Program-made: the position numbers and the translations under genes
Shown: positions 24,443 through 33,304 of the stretch, in pieces
Layout of the letters: each line of letters starts with the position of its first letter
Position numbering within the stretch: position 1 is the stretch's first letter
Notes under the pieces: model-generated
The model's input: the letters and a program-made list of their open reading frames with translations, nothing else
Told to the model about the DNA's origin: nothing
Databases searched by the model: none
Source of the DNA: an uncultured Planctomycetota bacterium
GTDB taxonomy: Bacteria; Planctomycetota; Phycisphaerae; SM23-33
Length of the DNA stretch: 64,000 nt
NCBI GenBank assembly: GCA_903892515.1
Contig: CAITIS010000079.1
Coordinates: 1 to 64,000 of the forward strand
Reading direction: 5' to 3'

Positions 24443-24835
24443 ATGAGCATAAATTCCAACAGTCATGTGCCAATCTTCAGGCAGATCGCCGAGCACATTC
24501 GCACGGGGATTTCGGCCGGAATCTATCAGCCCGATGAGATGTTGCCCTCGCTTCGCGCCCTGGCCCTTGAACTGGTAGTGAATCCCAACACGATTCAGCG
24601 GGCATATGAGGAACTTGAGCGCGAAGGGCTGGTGTATTCGCGGCGGGGGCTGGGGCTGTTTGTCGCCAGGCAGGCGGTGCGGTCGGCGCGGTCCCAGTCG
24701 CAGGACGACGTTGAGAAGGCCTTTGCTGACGGCATCCGCCTGGCGCGCTCTGCCGGCTTGCCGGACGATGAGATTCGCCATGTCTTCAGCAAATCTTTGG
24801 CCAGGAAGATGGACAAGACGGGAGGCAAATCATGA
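24443..24835 (+). CDS. GntR-family (YtrA type) transcriptional regulator
   Basis: 130 residues. Residues 8-75 form the GntR winged helix: PIFRQIAEHIRTGISAGIY, LPSLRALALELVVNPNTIQR, YEELEREGLVYSRRGLG. The C-terminal part is only about 50 residues of helix, which is the short effector-less tail of the YtrA subfamily. These regulators usually repress the ABC transporter they are cotranscribed with. The stop overlaps the ATPase start (ATGA). A dyad operator sits on its promoter. Confidence 0.9.
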   Translation: MSINSNSHVPIFRQIAEHIRTGISAGIYQPDEMLPSLRALALELVVNPNTIQRAYEELEREGLVYSRRGLGLFVARQAVRSARSQSQDDVEKAFADGIRLARSAGLPDDEIRHVFSKSLARKMDKTGGKS

Positions 24836-25743
24836 TCGAGCCCACTGCCGAACCAGCCGTTGAGGCGCGCGGATTAACCAAACGTTTCGGATCCAAGCTC
24901 GCTGTCGGGGGCCTGGACTTACGCATCGAGAAGGGCACGGTGTTCGGGTTCATCGGCCCAAACGGGGCCGGCAAGAGCACCACCATCCGCATGCTGATGG
25001 GGTTGCTGCCCATGAATGGCGGCGACGCCACGGTCATGGGCATCGACGTCCGCCAGCGGCCCGAGGCCGTCCGGCGCTGCGTGGGCTACGTGCCTGAGCA
25101 ACATCTCATCTATCGCTGGATGCGGGTCAAAGAGGTCCTGTGGTTCTGCCGGCAGCTGCACGAGGCCTGGAATGAATCGCTCGCCCGCGAACTGTGCCAG
25201 CAATTCGAGCTGAGCGGCCAGACCAAGGTCCGCCACCTCTCCAAGGGCATGCTGGCGAAACTGGCGCTCATCATCGCCCTGGCGCCGGAGCCCGAGTTGC
25301 TGATCCTGGATGAGCCGATGGCCGGACTTGACCCGATTATCCGGGAGGAATTCCTGGAGACGGTCTTGCAGTCGTTTTGTCGCGGCGGCAGGACGATCTT
25401 CTTTTCCACGCACATGCTCGGCGACATTCAGCGGCTGGCGGACTCCGTCGGCATCATCCACGATGGCCGGCTGCTGGTGCATGGCAGCGTGGCCGACCTG
25501 CTTTCGCGGACCAAGCGGGTTCGCCTGGCGCTGGAGCGCGACGAGTTGCCGGCCGAACTACCCCAAGGCGTGATTCGCACCTGGCGGAATCGCCGCGAGT
25601 GCGTGCTGACCATCACCGACTGCGATTCGCAAAAGGTGCAGCACCTGGAAGATGCCGCCCAGGTGCGCGTCGTCGAGGTGCTGGACGTGGGGCTGGAAGA
25701 TATCTTCAAGGACTACATCAAAGGTCAGAGGGAGGCTATATGA
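24832..25743 (+). CDS. ABC transporter ATP-binding protein
   Basis: 303 residues. Walker A GPNGAGKST near residue 44, signature LSKGMLAKLAL (a variant of LSGGQ), Walker B LLILDEPMAGLDP and the switch His in FFSTHMLGD. The C-terminal 80 residues form the extra domain seen in YtrB/CcmA-like exporters. It pairs with the membrane protein that starts within its stop codon. Substrate unknown; YtrA-linked exporters often respond to cell-envelope stress. Confidence 0.9.
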   Translation: MIEPTAEPAVEARGLTKRFGSKLAVGGLDLRIEKGTVFGFIGPNGAGKSTTIRMLMGLLPMNGGDATVMGIDVRQRPEAVRRCVGYVPEQHLIYRWMRVKEVLWFCRQLHEAWNESLARELCQQFELSGQTKVRHLSKGMLAKLALIIALAPEPELLILDEPMAGLDPIIREEFLETVLQSFCRGGRTIFFSTHMLGDIQRLADSVGIIHDGRLLVHGSVADLLSRTKRVRLALERDELPAELPQGVIRTWRNRRECVLTITDCDSQKVQHLEDAAQVRVVEVLDVGLEDIFKDYIKGQREAI

Positions 25744-26444
25744 TCGCCCGGCAACTCAAGGCGCTGATGTGGAAAGACCTGCGGGTCAATCGGCTAATCA
25801 TCGTGTTCTACTTCATTGGTGCAGCGATACTGACAGGTGCGGCTATAATAATACTGTATTGCATCCTGCCTGCCCCCGGCCAGCCAAATGCGCCCTACCG
25901 ATCTACAACGCAGTATTTCGGCGAGACCTTCACGTTGCTGATGGGCCTGACGTGTCTGATGGCAGCGATGCTAGGGGCCAACAGCGCCTCGGCGGAGCGC
26001 GTCGATCGCTCAGATGCATTCTTGGCATACTTGCCACCATCGCGGCGTTTGGTACTGTTCAGCAGGCTCGCCGCGGGATTGGGGTTAACCTTGGGGCTGG
26101 CGGCATTCAACCTGCTCCTGATTGCGCTGACGTACTCTATCGGTGACCAGCACCCTTCCAGATACGAACTTCGGGGTGTCGAGTCCTTTCTCGTTGCCGC
26201 ATGGGTCCTGTTTGCCGTGTCATGGGGAGCCGCTGCATGTATCGGCAGTAGTGTGGCGATTGGCATGGTTATCGGGCTGCTTTTTCCGGGCATGCTGTGG
26301 ATGAGCTTTATGAACACCGGTTGGTTGTGGGGGCTCCACGGGGACTTGGCATACGTCACTTGTGAGGCCGCTGAAGTTGGCCTTGGTTTGGTGGCGCTGG
26401 CGTGCGGATACGTGGTGGCGATGAAACGGCAGAATTCTCTTTGA
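25740..26444 (+). CDS. ABC transporter permease
   Basis: 234 residues with about six membrane segments: LIIVFYFIGAAILTGAAIIIL near 20-40, TLLMGLTCLMAAMLGA near 72, then pairs near 110-135, 155-190 and 205-228. The start overlaps the ATPase stop (ATGA), with GGGAGG upstream. ABC-2 type membrane subunit of a simple exporter. There is only one permease gene, so the transporter is presumably a homodimer of this chain with two ATPases. Confidence 0.82.
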   Translation: MIARQLKALMWKDLRVNRLIIVFYFIGAAILTGAAIIILYCILPAPGQPNAPYRSTTQYFGETFTLLMGLTCLMAAMLGANSASAERVDRSDAFLAYLPPSRRLVLFSRLAAGLGLTLGLAAFNLLLIALTYSIGDQHPSRYELRGVESFLVAAWVLFAVSWGAAACIGSSVAIGMVIGLLFPGMLWMSFMNTGWLWGLHGDLAYVTCEAAEVGLGLVALACGYVVAMKRQNSL

Positions 26445-26465
26445 ACGGAAGCGGGCAACCGCAGA

Positions 26466-26600
26466 TGCGCCCTGAAAGGGCGTGAGAATGTGCCGCCCCT
26501 TCGGGGCTCGAGTTCTCACGGGCTCTGGACCGGGGGCTGACGCCCCCGGCTACAATCGTGCCGGCCCTTCGGGCCTCAGGACAGCGTACAGCGGGTGGCG
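26466..26600. repeat. Cluster of small GC hairpins
   Basis: GTGAGAA (26481-26487) pairs with TTCTCAC (26513-26519) around GCCCCTTCGGGGC. GGGGGCTGACGCCCCC lies at 26532-26547 and GGCCCTTCGGGCC at 26563-26575. The nest lies between convergent genes and may terminate transcription of the ABC operon and nadB, although T runs are missing. Confidence 0.6.
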
Positions 26601-26662
26601 TGGGCAGGCTTGCCCCGCACTCCTGCTCGCTGCCGCTACTTCGTCGCCCATGCTTCGTGCCG

Positions 26663-28291
26663 CTACTTCATAATGAGTTGCGACTCGCTGCGCTGGATCA
26701 CCTGGTGGCGGATCCAGGCCTCGTCGGGGTCGGGGAAGTCTTCGCGGAAGTGGACGCCGCGGGTCTCGGTGCGGTTGAAGGCGCACTCGACGATCAGCAG
26801 CGAGGCCGTCAGCATGTTCTGGATCTCCCACCCGGCCGGGTCGAAGAACTCCTTGTCCATCACGTACCGGCCCCAGAAGTTGAAGATATCCCGCGTCTCC
26901 GCCAGCCGCTCGCCCTTGCGCATGATGCCGACGTTCCGCCACATCAGCGAACGCAGCGAATTGCGAATGTCCGTTAAGTCCAGGCCGGTGCGGTCGCTCT
27001 TGGGCGTGGTTGAAATCAGCAGCCGGGCGGTGAGTTTCGAGTTGCCTTCGGCCGCTGCCTGAGCGGCGCCCAGCCCGCACTCCTTGCCGTACACCAGCGC
27101 CTCCAGCAGCGAGTTGCTGGCCAGGCGATTCGCCCCGTGCAGGCCCGTGCACGAGGCCTCGCCGCAGGCCCACAGGCCGCTCAGCGAGGTGCGTCCTTGC
27201 GAATCCACCTTCACGCCGCCGACCATGTAATGAGCGGCCGGGTGGACCGGGATCAAGTCGGTGGCCACGTCGATGTCGAAGTCCGAGCACAGCTTGCTGA
27301 TCTGCGGGAAGCGTTTGCGGAAGCGTTCTGCCCCGATGGGCCGGACGTCCAGCAGCACGTGCGTGGCGTTGGTCTTGACCATCTGGGCCATGATGGCCCG
27401 GCTGACGAGGTCGCGCGGGGCCAGTTCGCCGGCGGGGCTGTAGTCGGCCATGAAACGGTAGCCGTTGCGGTCGAGCAGGTGGGCGCCCTCGCCGCGCACG
27501 GCCTCGCTGATGAGGGCTCGCGTGGCGCCGGCCACGTACAGCGTGGTCGGATGGAATTGCATCATCTCCATGTCTTCCATGGCGGCCCCGGCGCGGAAGG
27601 CCATGACCAGGGCATCGGCCGTGGCATTGGGCGGGTTGCTGGTCTCGCGCCAGAGCATGCCCGAACCGCCGCCGGCCAGAATCGTCTGCCGCGCCCACAT
27701 CATCTGCAGGCCGTAGCGGGCGTGATACGTCAACGCCCCCAGCACGACGTCGTCTTCCGTCAGCAGGTCCAGCACGAAGCAGTTCTCGTACACCTTGACG
27801 TTGGCGTTGGCCTTGGCGTGCTGGATGAGCGTCAGGGCCAGGTGCTTGCCGGTGGCGTCGCCCTCGGCGTGGATGATGCGATTGGCCGAGTGGCCGCCTT
27901 CGCGCCCCAGCGAGATTTTGCCATTTTCGCGGTCGACCGGCAGGCCCCACTGAATCATCTCCTCGACGGCCGCGGGGGCCTGGCCCACGACGTGGCGAAT
28001 GACCTCTTCATCGCCCAGGCCCGCGCCGCAGGAGATGGTGTCCTGGATGTGGGCCTCGACGCTGTCAGCGGCGTCGACGACGGCGGCGATACCGCCCTGC
28101 GCATCGTACGTGTTGGAATTGGTGATGCTGCCCTTGGTCAGGACCAGCACGTGCATGGTGTCCGCGGCTGCCACGGCGGCGCGCAGCCCGGCCGCTCCGG
28201 CGCCGATCACGAGCACGTCAGTGAAAATGTGCCCAATGCTCCGGCTGTCAAAGCTCAACAGGTAACGTCGCTGGAGAAACTGCTTTTCCAT
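26663..28291 (-). CDS. nadB: L-aspartate oxidase
   Basis: 542 residues. FAD enzyme that oxidises aspartate to iminoaspartate, the first step of de novo NAD synthesis. FAD site VLVIGAGAAGLRAAVAA near residue 26; the covalent-type region SNTYDAQGGIAAV; active-site HPAAHYMVGGV; GLHGANRLASNSLLEALV. C-terminal helical domain as in the fumarate reductase flavoprotein family. Start MEKQFLQRRY at 28291 fits family length; a longer frame to 28360 is unsupported. Confidence 0.92.
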   Translation of the reverse strand: MEKQFLQRRYLLSFDSRSIGHIFTDVLVIGAGAAGLRAAVAAADTMHVLVLTKGSITNSNTYDAQGGIAAVVDAADSVEAHIQDTISCGAGLGDEEVIRHVVGQAPAAVEEMIQWGLPVDRENGKISLGREGGHSANRIIHAEGDATGKHLALTLIQHAKANANVKVYENCFVLDLLTEDDVVLGALTYHARYGLQMMWARQTILAGGGSGMLWRETSNPPNATADALVMAFRAGAAMEDMEMMQFHPTTLYVAGATRALISEAVRGEGAHLLDRNGYRFMADYSPAGELAPRDLVSRAIMAQMVKTNATHVLLDVRPIGAERFRKRFPQISKLCSDFDIDVATDLIPVHPAAHYMVGGVKVDSQGRTSLSGLWACGEASCTGLHGANRLASNSLLEALVYGKECGLGAAQAAAEGNSKLTARLLISTTPKSDRTGLDLTDIRNSLRSLMWRNVGIMRKGERLAETRDIFNFWGRYVMDKEFFDPAGWEIQNMLTASLLIVECAFNRTETRGVHFREDFPDPDEAWIRHQVIQRSESQLIMK

Positions 28292-28382
28292 TCCGTCATT
28301 CTTACTGCGCCGCCATGGGCAAAACAAGGGAATCGACCCGGCATCATTGGCCGCGTGCATCTGGGCGCCAATGCTTGGGCGG

Positions 28383-29843
28383 CTAACTTCGTCCCAGGGC
28401 CTTGCGATAGATGTGCCGCATCATTTCCCGGAATGGCCGGGCGTTGGGGTCCTTCATGTCCTTTAACCAGTACAGCGCGACCCACATGGCCACCTGGGAG
28501 GCCAGGAAGGTCATGTGGTATTTGGTGAGGAGGAACGGGCCGATCTTCAGCGGCAGCCATGTGGCATGACCGGCGTGTTGGGCGATCAGCCCGCCCAGCA
28601 TGCCGCCGGCGAATCCGCCCACGGCCGTGAATACCGCCGCCGCGGCCATGTAACGGCTCCGGCCCGATGTCTCAGAGAAACCAAAGAGCATGTTGGACTG
28701 GGCCTGGAGAATGCCCGTGGAGAAGATTCCGCCGATGCCCGAAGCCAGGAAGCCCATGATATGGGCCGCGATTGGATGACCCGGCGGGGCCAGGAACCAG
28801 TTCATGGGTCCGAACACCACGCCGATGGTGCACAGGATCAGGACCGGCCTTCGGCCCCAGCTGTCGATCAGCCGGCCCCATTTCCGCAGCACCAGCAGCA
28901 GGCAGACGGCCGCGCCGACCACCATGATTACGTTGGCGAACAGCGGGCTGTAATGCAGGGTCTCCAGGGCATTGAGGGCGTAGAACGCACCGCCGATGTT
29001 CAGGGCGAAGGTGATGGTGGCCGCGTACAGGGCGTAGTTGCGAAAGAGCGGATCGCGATACGCGCCGATCATCAGCGTGATCGGTTCAGAGAAGGCGCGC
29101 CGGACAGTCTCACGCAGCCGATGCGGGGAACGTTCCGGCGAGATCAGCGCATCGGTCGCGATCTCCCTGATTCGGAGATACCAAAGGCAGTTGAGCACGC
29201 CCAGAACGCCGCCGATCGCGAAGATTATGCCTATCACCATCGCCAGTTGAGGCTGGGCCTGGGCCGTAAACGGCACGCCGGGGCGGCTCATCCTGTTCAG
29301 GAATATTCCTGCCAGCAGGGGCAAGGCGACGTTGATGGGCGTGGCGAGCCATTGCCGGTTGGCGAAGAATCGCCCACGGATGCGGCGCGGAACCAGGTCG
29401 CCGATCCAGGTCTGCCAGGGCGGGATGGAAAATTGGACCAGCAGATTCATCACGACGAACAGGCCCAGGAATAACATCGCCGATTGGTTGCCCGGGGCCA
29501 TGAACAGGGGAATGGCGCCAAGGATGATCCACATGGCACGCGAGGCTGCCCCGGTGTAGGCGGTGGTGTACTTCCGCACGCCGGTCCGCTCGGTGTAGAT
29601 GGCGGCCGGTAACTGGAAGAGTGTGGCGGCAAATGGAATGGCCGTCAGGACGCCGAAGAGGTAATCGTCCAGCCCGACCATCCTGCCCAGGATGGTCCAC
29701 TGGATGCCGCCCACGCAGGCCGCCCACGCCACGCCGAACATCAGCGCGTACGTGGTGGTCCGCATGGCGCGGCGAAGCTGCCGGCCGCCAATGCGCAGGG
29801 CCGGCAACTCATCGAACGACTTGGCTCGCCACAATGCCATCAA
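28383..29843 (-). CDS. MFS transporter
   Basis: 486 residues, about 12 membrane segments. The family loop between segments 2 and 3 (ATLFQLPAAIYTERTGVRK) and the loop GDLVPRRIRGRFFANRQ are typical of the large MFS clade common in planctomycetes. The central loop with FSEPITLMIGAYRDPLFRN separates the two halves. Substrate cannot be told. It is upstream of nadB on the same strand with a 91-base gap, which may be coincidental. Confidence 0.85.
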   Translation of the reverse strand: MMALWRAKSFDELPALRIGGRQLRRAMRTTTYALMFGVAWAACVGGIQWTILGRMVGLDDYLFGVLTAIPFAATLFQLPAAIYTERTGVRKYTTAYTGAASRAMWIILGAIPLFMAPGNQSAMLFLGLFVVMNLLVQFSIPPWQTWIGDLVPRRIRGRFFANRQWLATPINVALPLLAGIFLNRMSRPGVPFTAQAQPQLAMVIGIIFAIGGVLGVLNCLWYLRIREIATDALISPERSPHRLRETVRRAFSEPITLMIGAYRDPLFRNYALYAATITFALNIGGAFYALNALETLHYSPLFANVIMVVGAAVCLLLVLRKWGRLIDSWGRRPVLILCTIGVVFGPMNWFLAPPGHPIAAHIMGFLASGIGGIFSTGILQAQSNMLFGFSETSGRSRYMAAAAVFTAVGGFAGGMLGGLIAQHAGHATWLPLKIGPFLLTKYHMTFLASQVAMWVALYWLKDMKDPNARPFREMMRHIYRKALGRS

Positions 29844-29910
29844 CGTCCCGGCCGGGGCCGTCAGTCCATTCCGACATGCGCGTCATAACCGGTTTCATAA
29901 CCGGTTTGAC

Positions 29911-30063
29911 CCGTGGCACAGCCGCCCTCGGCTGTGGATGTTGCCGGGTGCCATGGTCAGCCCGTAGTCTGGGCTGGCCATGTTAAGATCGCCCTGGGCA
30001 TGTCATCGCTGCGCCATCGCACATACATGGCCAGGCCTGGTAGCGGCCTGACCATGGCACCCA
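29911..30063 (+). repeat. Hairpin element, copy g (CATGG arms)
   Basis: CACAGCCG/CGGCTGTG hairpin at 29918-29937, left hairpin with CAGCCC/GGGCTG and CATGG/CCATG arms (29952-29982), a diverged middle, and right end CTGACCATGGCACCCA at 30048-30063. Here the conserved terminal word is CCATGGTC instead of CCATAGGT. It fills the MFS-ThuA gap. Confidence 0.75.
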
Positions 30064-30096
30064 ACGCCGCGCCAAAGATACACGATCAACACATTG

Positions 30097-30831
30097 CTAC
30101 TTCTTCGCAAACCAGCCCATGTCCTTGCGGTGGGTGCAGTCGATCACCTGTCGCGGCGTGCTGCCGGCCCAGCGGGCGGCGTTGGCCAATATCTGCTGGA
30201 TGTTCTTGTCGAAGAAGATCGGGTACGTCTCATGGCCGGGGCGGAAGTAGAAGACTTTGCCGGCGCCGCGCGTCCACGTCAGCCCGCTGCGGAAGACCTC
30301 GCCGCCTTCGAAGCTGGAAATGAAGATGGTCGATTCCGGCTCGGGCACGTCGAAGAACTCGCCGTACATTTCCGTGTGCGGCAGAATGATCGGGTCGCTC
30401 AGGCCGGCCGTGATGGGATGGCCCGGCTTGGTGCACCAGATCACTTCGCGTTCGCCGGCCTCGCGCCATTTCAGCGAGCAGCTCGTGCCCATCATCCGCC
30501 GGAAGATCTTGGAGAAATGGGCCGAGTGCAGGCAGATGAGCCCCATGCCCGCCAGCACGTGCTGCTGGACGCGATCTACGATCTTGTCGTCGACTTCGCC
30601 GTGGGCCATGTGCCCCCACCAGAACAGCACGTCGGTCTCCTTGAGCACCTGCTCGGACAGGCCATGCTCGGGCTCATCCAGCGTGGCGGTTTTGGCGGTG
30701 ATGCCGCCGTCCTTGTTGAGGGCCTCGGCGATGACCACGTGCATGCCCGCGGGGTAGACCTTGATGACCTCGGCATGAGTCTTCTCGTGACGAAATTCAT
30801 TCCAGACCGTGGCGCGAATCGTATGGGCCAT
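30097..30831 (-). CDS. ThuA-like domain protein
   Basis: 244 residues, the whole being a ThuA fold (glutamine-amidotransferase-like). Landmarks: [31 protein letters not shown] and [15 protein letters not shown]. ThuA proteins are linked to trehalose or other sugar use, with no proven catalytic role. No sugar genes are adjacent except a lone UgpC ATPase 4 kb away. AGGAAAGGA precedes the start at 30831. Confidence 0.85.
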   Translation of the reverse strand: MAHTIRATVWNEFRHEKTHAEVIKVYPAGMHVVIAEALNKDGGITAKTATLDEPEHGLSEQVLKETDVLFWWGHMAHGEVDDKIVDRVQQHVLAGMGLICLHSAHFSKIFRRMMGTSCSLKWREAGEREVIWCTKPGHPITAGLSDPIILPHTEMYGEFFDVPEPESTIFISSFEGGEVFRSGLTWTRGAGKVFYFRPGHETYPIFFDKNIQQILANAARWAGSTPRQVIDCTHRKDMGWFAKK

Positions 30832-30972
30832 AAAACGAAGTCCTTTCCTGGTAGTGAGGATCGCACCACACTAGCGGGTGTCTGGGGCGCTGGCAAGGCC
30901 GAAAAAGCCGCCCATTTTGGCGGGATTTTGAAGGTTTATCGCGAAAAGTAGCGAATTCGCCGGGAAAAACAC

Positions 30973-31000
30973 TTGACGGGCCGACTTTGCGCAATAAAAC
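30973..31000 (+). promoter_or_regulatory. Probable promoter of the HU gene
   Basis: TTGACG at 30973-30978, 16-base spacer, TAAAAC at 30995-31000. It would leave a leader of about 160 bases before the HU start. The rest of the 337-base gap 30832-31168 shows no gene. Confidence 0.5.
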
Positions 31001-31168
31001 TGGGGCTAAGATGCATCGGCGGCCAGCGATATGAGCGGCCGGCCGGATCGAACGTGACCATCTGGTCGGCGCAGGCATCGGAGCTTGCATCGGCGTAAAG
31101 GAACAAGGGCCCGTCAAGAGGATGGACCCGGCCGAGGTCTCGGATGACCTCAAAAGAAGGAGCTTTAC

Positions 31169-31450
31169 ATGGCCAAGGCAATGACGAAGTCCCAGGTAAT
31201 CAGCGTACTGGCGGAGAAGTCCGACCTGAGCAAGAAGCAGATCAAGGTCGTGCTCGAGGCGATGCTGGCAGTGGCGTACAAGGAAGCCAAGAACGGCTTC
31301 ACGCTGCCGGGCCTGGGCAAACTGGTGCTGATGAATCGCAAGGCCCGCATGGGCCGCAACCCCGCCACGGGCGCCACCATCAAGATCCCGGCCAAGAAGG
31401 TCTTGAAGTTCCGCGTGGCCAAGGCCGCCAAGGACGCCGTCCTGAAATAA
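31169..31450 (+). CDS. hup: HU-family DNA-binding protein
   Basis: 93 residues. Starts MAKAMTKSQVISVLAEKSDL; the body-helix segment is followed by the beta-saddle FTLPGLGKLVLMNRKARMGRN and a DNA-gripping arm with NPATGATIKIPAKKVLKFR. The intercalating Pro is in the GRNPATG arm tip. Acts as a dimeric nucleoid protein. AAGGAG lies 7 bases upstream. Monocistronic. Confidence 0.93.
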   Translation: MAKAMTKSQVISVLAEKSDLSKKQIKVVLEAMLAVAYKEAKNGFTLPGLGKLVLMNRKARMGRNPATGATIKIPAKKVLKFRVAKAAKDAVLK

Positions 31451-31542
31451 GGCGCGCCGGTCGTATGTCCGTCCCCGGGCCGTTCCAGCCGCGGCAGATT
31501 CGCTCTGTCCGACGGCTGGGCCGGCCCGCTGTGTTGAAACAA

Positions 31543-31652
31543 CGGGAATCCGGAATCCGGAATCCGGAAGCGGGAATCGGGAGAAGTTCAGCGTCCCGTG
31601 CTGTTCGTAGTTCCCGATTCCGGCTTCCCGATACCGGATTCCGACTCTAGAA
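31543..31652. repeat. Inverted pair of GGAATCCGGAA units
   Basis: GGGAATCCGGAATCCGGAAT and following GCGGGAATCGGG (31549-31583) face CCCGATTCCGGCTTCCCG and ATACCGGATTCC (31613-31645). They can form one long hairpin with an unrelated loop. The same words appear at 7.9, 18.96 and 56.6-56.8 kb. Confidence 0.65.
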
Positions 31653-31659
31653 TCCTCCC

Positions 31660-32304
31660 ATGCAGCCAGGAAACGTTGAGTACGGTATTCACGCGCTGGT
31701 GACCCTGCTGGCCATCGTTGACCCGCTGGGGAATGTGCCTTTCTTTCTGACGGCCACGCAGCACATGACCAGTGCCCAGCGGCACGCCGTCGCCCTGCGC
31801 TCGTGCGTGGTGGCCTGCCTGGTGCTGATGACCTTTACCGTCGGCGGGGCGGGCATCCTGATGGCCTTCCGCCTGACCATGCCGGCCGTGCTCATCGGCG
31901 GCGGCATCGTGCTGCTGGTCATTGCCCTGCAGATGCTCTCGGGCCGGCAGTTCGACTGGGAGCGCGACCGACCGGCCGTCGATCCCAACCAGCCGCCCGC
32001 CCAGGCCAGCGTGGCGCCATTGGCGATCCCGCTCATGGCCGGGCCGGGCGCAATGTCCAGCATCATCGCCCTGACCGCCCAGCAGCCGGGCACAACCAGC
32101 ATCGCCATCGTCCTGGCCGTCGTCGTGCTAATCTGCGCTATCCAATACGTGTGCTACTTCTACTCCACCGGCCTGATGCGCCGGCTGGGCCGGACGTTCA
32201 TGGTGACGCTGTCGTGCCTGATGGGCCTGATCCTGTCGGCCTTGGCCATTCAGTTCATGCTCGACGGACTTTCCCAGGCGGTGCCCAGCCTGTTTCGCCG
32301 GTAG
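31660..32304 (+). CDS. MarC-family integral membrane protein
   Basis: 214 residues with six membrane segments. The start has HALVTLLAIVDPLGNVPFFL, the family signature; residues 120-135 have PLAIPLMAGPGAMSSII, the inverted repeat of it. MarC/UPF0056 proteins are inner-membrane proteins of unsettled function, sometimes listed as amino-acid or drug exporters. The start lies 8 bases after a repeat block. Confidence 0.88.
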   Translation: MQPGNVEYGIHALVTLLAIVDPLGNVPFFLTATQHMTSAQRHAVALRSCVVACLVLMTFTVGGAGILMAFRLTMPAVLIGGGIVLLVIALQMLSGRQFDWERDRPAVDPNQPPAQASVAPLAIPLMAGPGAMSSIIALTAQQPGTTSIAIVLAVVVLICAIQYVCYFYSTGLMRRLGRTFMVTLSCLMGLILSALAIQFMLDGLSQAVPSLFRR

Positions 32305-32315
32305 AATCATGGGAG

Positions 32316-32430
32316 TCGGGAATTGCGAATTTCGAATTGCGACGTACGGGCTACGAGGTCGAGTTGAACCCGCGTAACCGGTCCGCGGTCCTTTGGCCGG
32401 TAATTCGAAATTCGCAATTCATAATTCGAA
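32316..32430. repeat. Inverted pair of AATTCGAAATT units
   Basis: GCGAATTTCGAATTGCG (32326-32342) faces AATTCGAAATTCGCAATTC (32402-32420), with about 60 bases between. It is A/T-rich against the GC-rich genome. Similar words occur near 33.26, 40.60 and 48.6 kb. Confidence 0.65.
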
Positions 32431-32461
32431 ACCAAGACTCGATAAGGAAAGGATTCTGAAT

Positions 32462-32902
32462 ATGAAAAAGCTTCTTGGCTTGTTAGTGGTGTCTGCGTTG
32501 GTGTCCACGCTGGTCGGGTGTGGCCGGCCGAAGTACATGTCGGCGGGGCTGTACGATCTGTACGGGGCGATCGACTCGCCCATCTACGAACGCTCAACCG
32601 ACAGCGTGACGATTCGCATGTCGCCGCAGGGCATGAGCCAGCCGCGGGATATCGACATTCGGAATGTCCAGGCCCCCGAAAACGCCCGCGTGAGCACGGA
32701 AGGGCCCAAGTGGTTCCACAATCGCTCGCAGTTGCAGGTGATCGTGCAGGGTGTCAGCGTCATGAACCACACCCAGCCGGTGACCTTTGACATCTTCCAG
32801 AACGGCGTGAAACGCCAGACCGTGACCATCACGATCTCAGCCCCGCCCGAAGTGAACGTCAAGGTCGACGGCCAGCCGGTGAACGTCCACGAGCCGGTGT
32901 AG
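32462..32902 (+). CDS. Lipoprotein of unknown function
   Basis: 146 residues. MKKLLGLLVVSALVSTLVGC gives a signal peptide with lipobox ending at Cys20. The mature part is a small beta-rich domain (SVTIRMSPQGM, QLQVIVQGVSVMNH, RQTVTITISAPPEVNVKV). The two conserved-looking phrases HNRSQLQVIVQG and QPVTFDIFQNG suggest an immunoglobulin-like sandwich, but I recognise no family. Excellent ribosome site AGGAAAGGA. Confidence 0.7.
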   Translation: MKKLLGLLVVSALVSTLVGCGRPKYMSAGLYDLYGAIDSPIYERSTDSVTIRMSPQGMSQPRDIDIRNVQAPENARVSTEGPKWFHNRSQLQVIVQGVSVMNHTQPVTFDIFQNGVKRQTVTITISAPPEVNVKVDGQPVNVHEPV

Positions 32903-33304
32903 AGACAGGCCGGAGGTCTGAGGCCAGAGGCCGGAGTGAAAGACGGGTGGGCTGACGGGTGCCATGGTCAGCCCTGTCTTTGGGCTGGCCATGTCAGGCA
33001 CGCTTCGGGTGGCGTGGTCACGCTGTTGGCGTTGTTGGCGTGACCATGTTTGGACGTGCTAGAGAATAGGCGCGGTGGAATCTGATGGCCGTCCCCGGCA
33101 CGTGGTTGCTTCGCTTCGCTGCGCAAACCACGGCACCCAGCGTGGTCAGCCTACCGACCATGAATCCGCAAGATTGCGGTGTCTGGGGAACGTTCACGCA
33201 TGGCGAGGCTCAAACGCCGGCCTGACCATGGCACCCAGCCAACGTGTGGTCTCTTTCGCATCGAAAACCGAACTTCGAAATCGAACTTTGAAAATCGAAA
33301 CTTC
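32903..33304. repeat. Composite repeat region, copy h (CATGGTC arms)
   Basis: GGCCGGAGGTCTGAGGCCAG at 32909; left hairpin CAGCCC/GGGCTG at 32959-32992; CACGCTTCGGGTGGCGTGG at 32999; a right-type hairpin GTGGTT/AACCAC around TTCGCTTCGCT near 33100-33137; right end CTGACCATGGCACCCA at 33222-33237; then TCGAAATCGAACTTTG units to 33304. It looks like at least two elements inserted into each other. No gene. Confidence 0.7.
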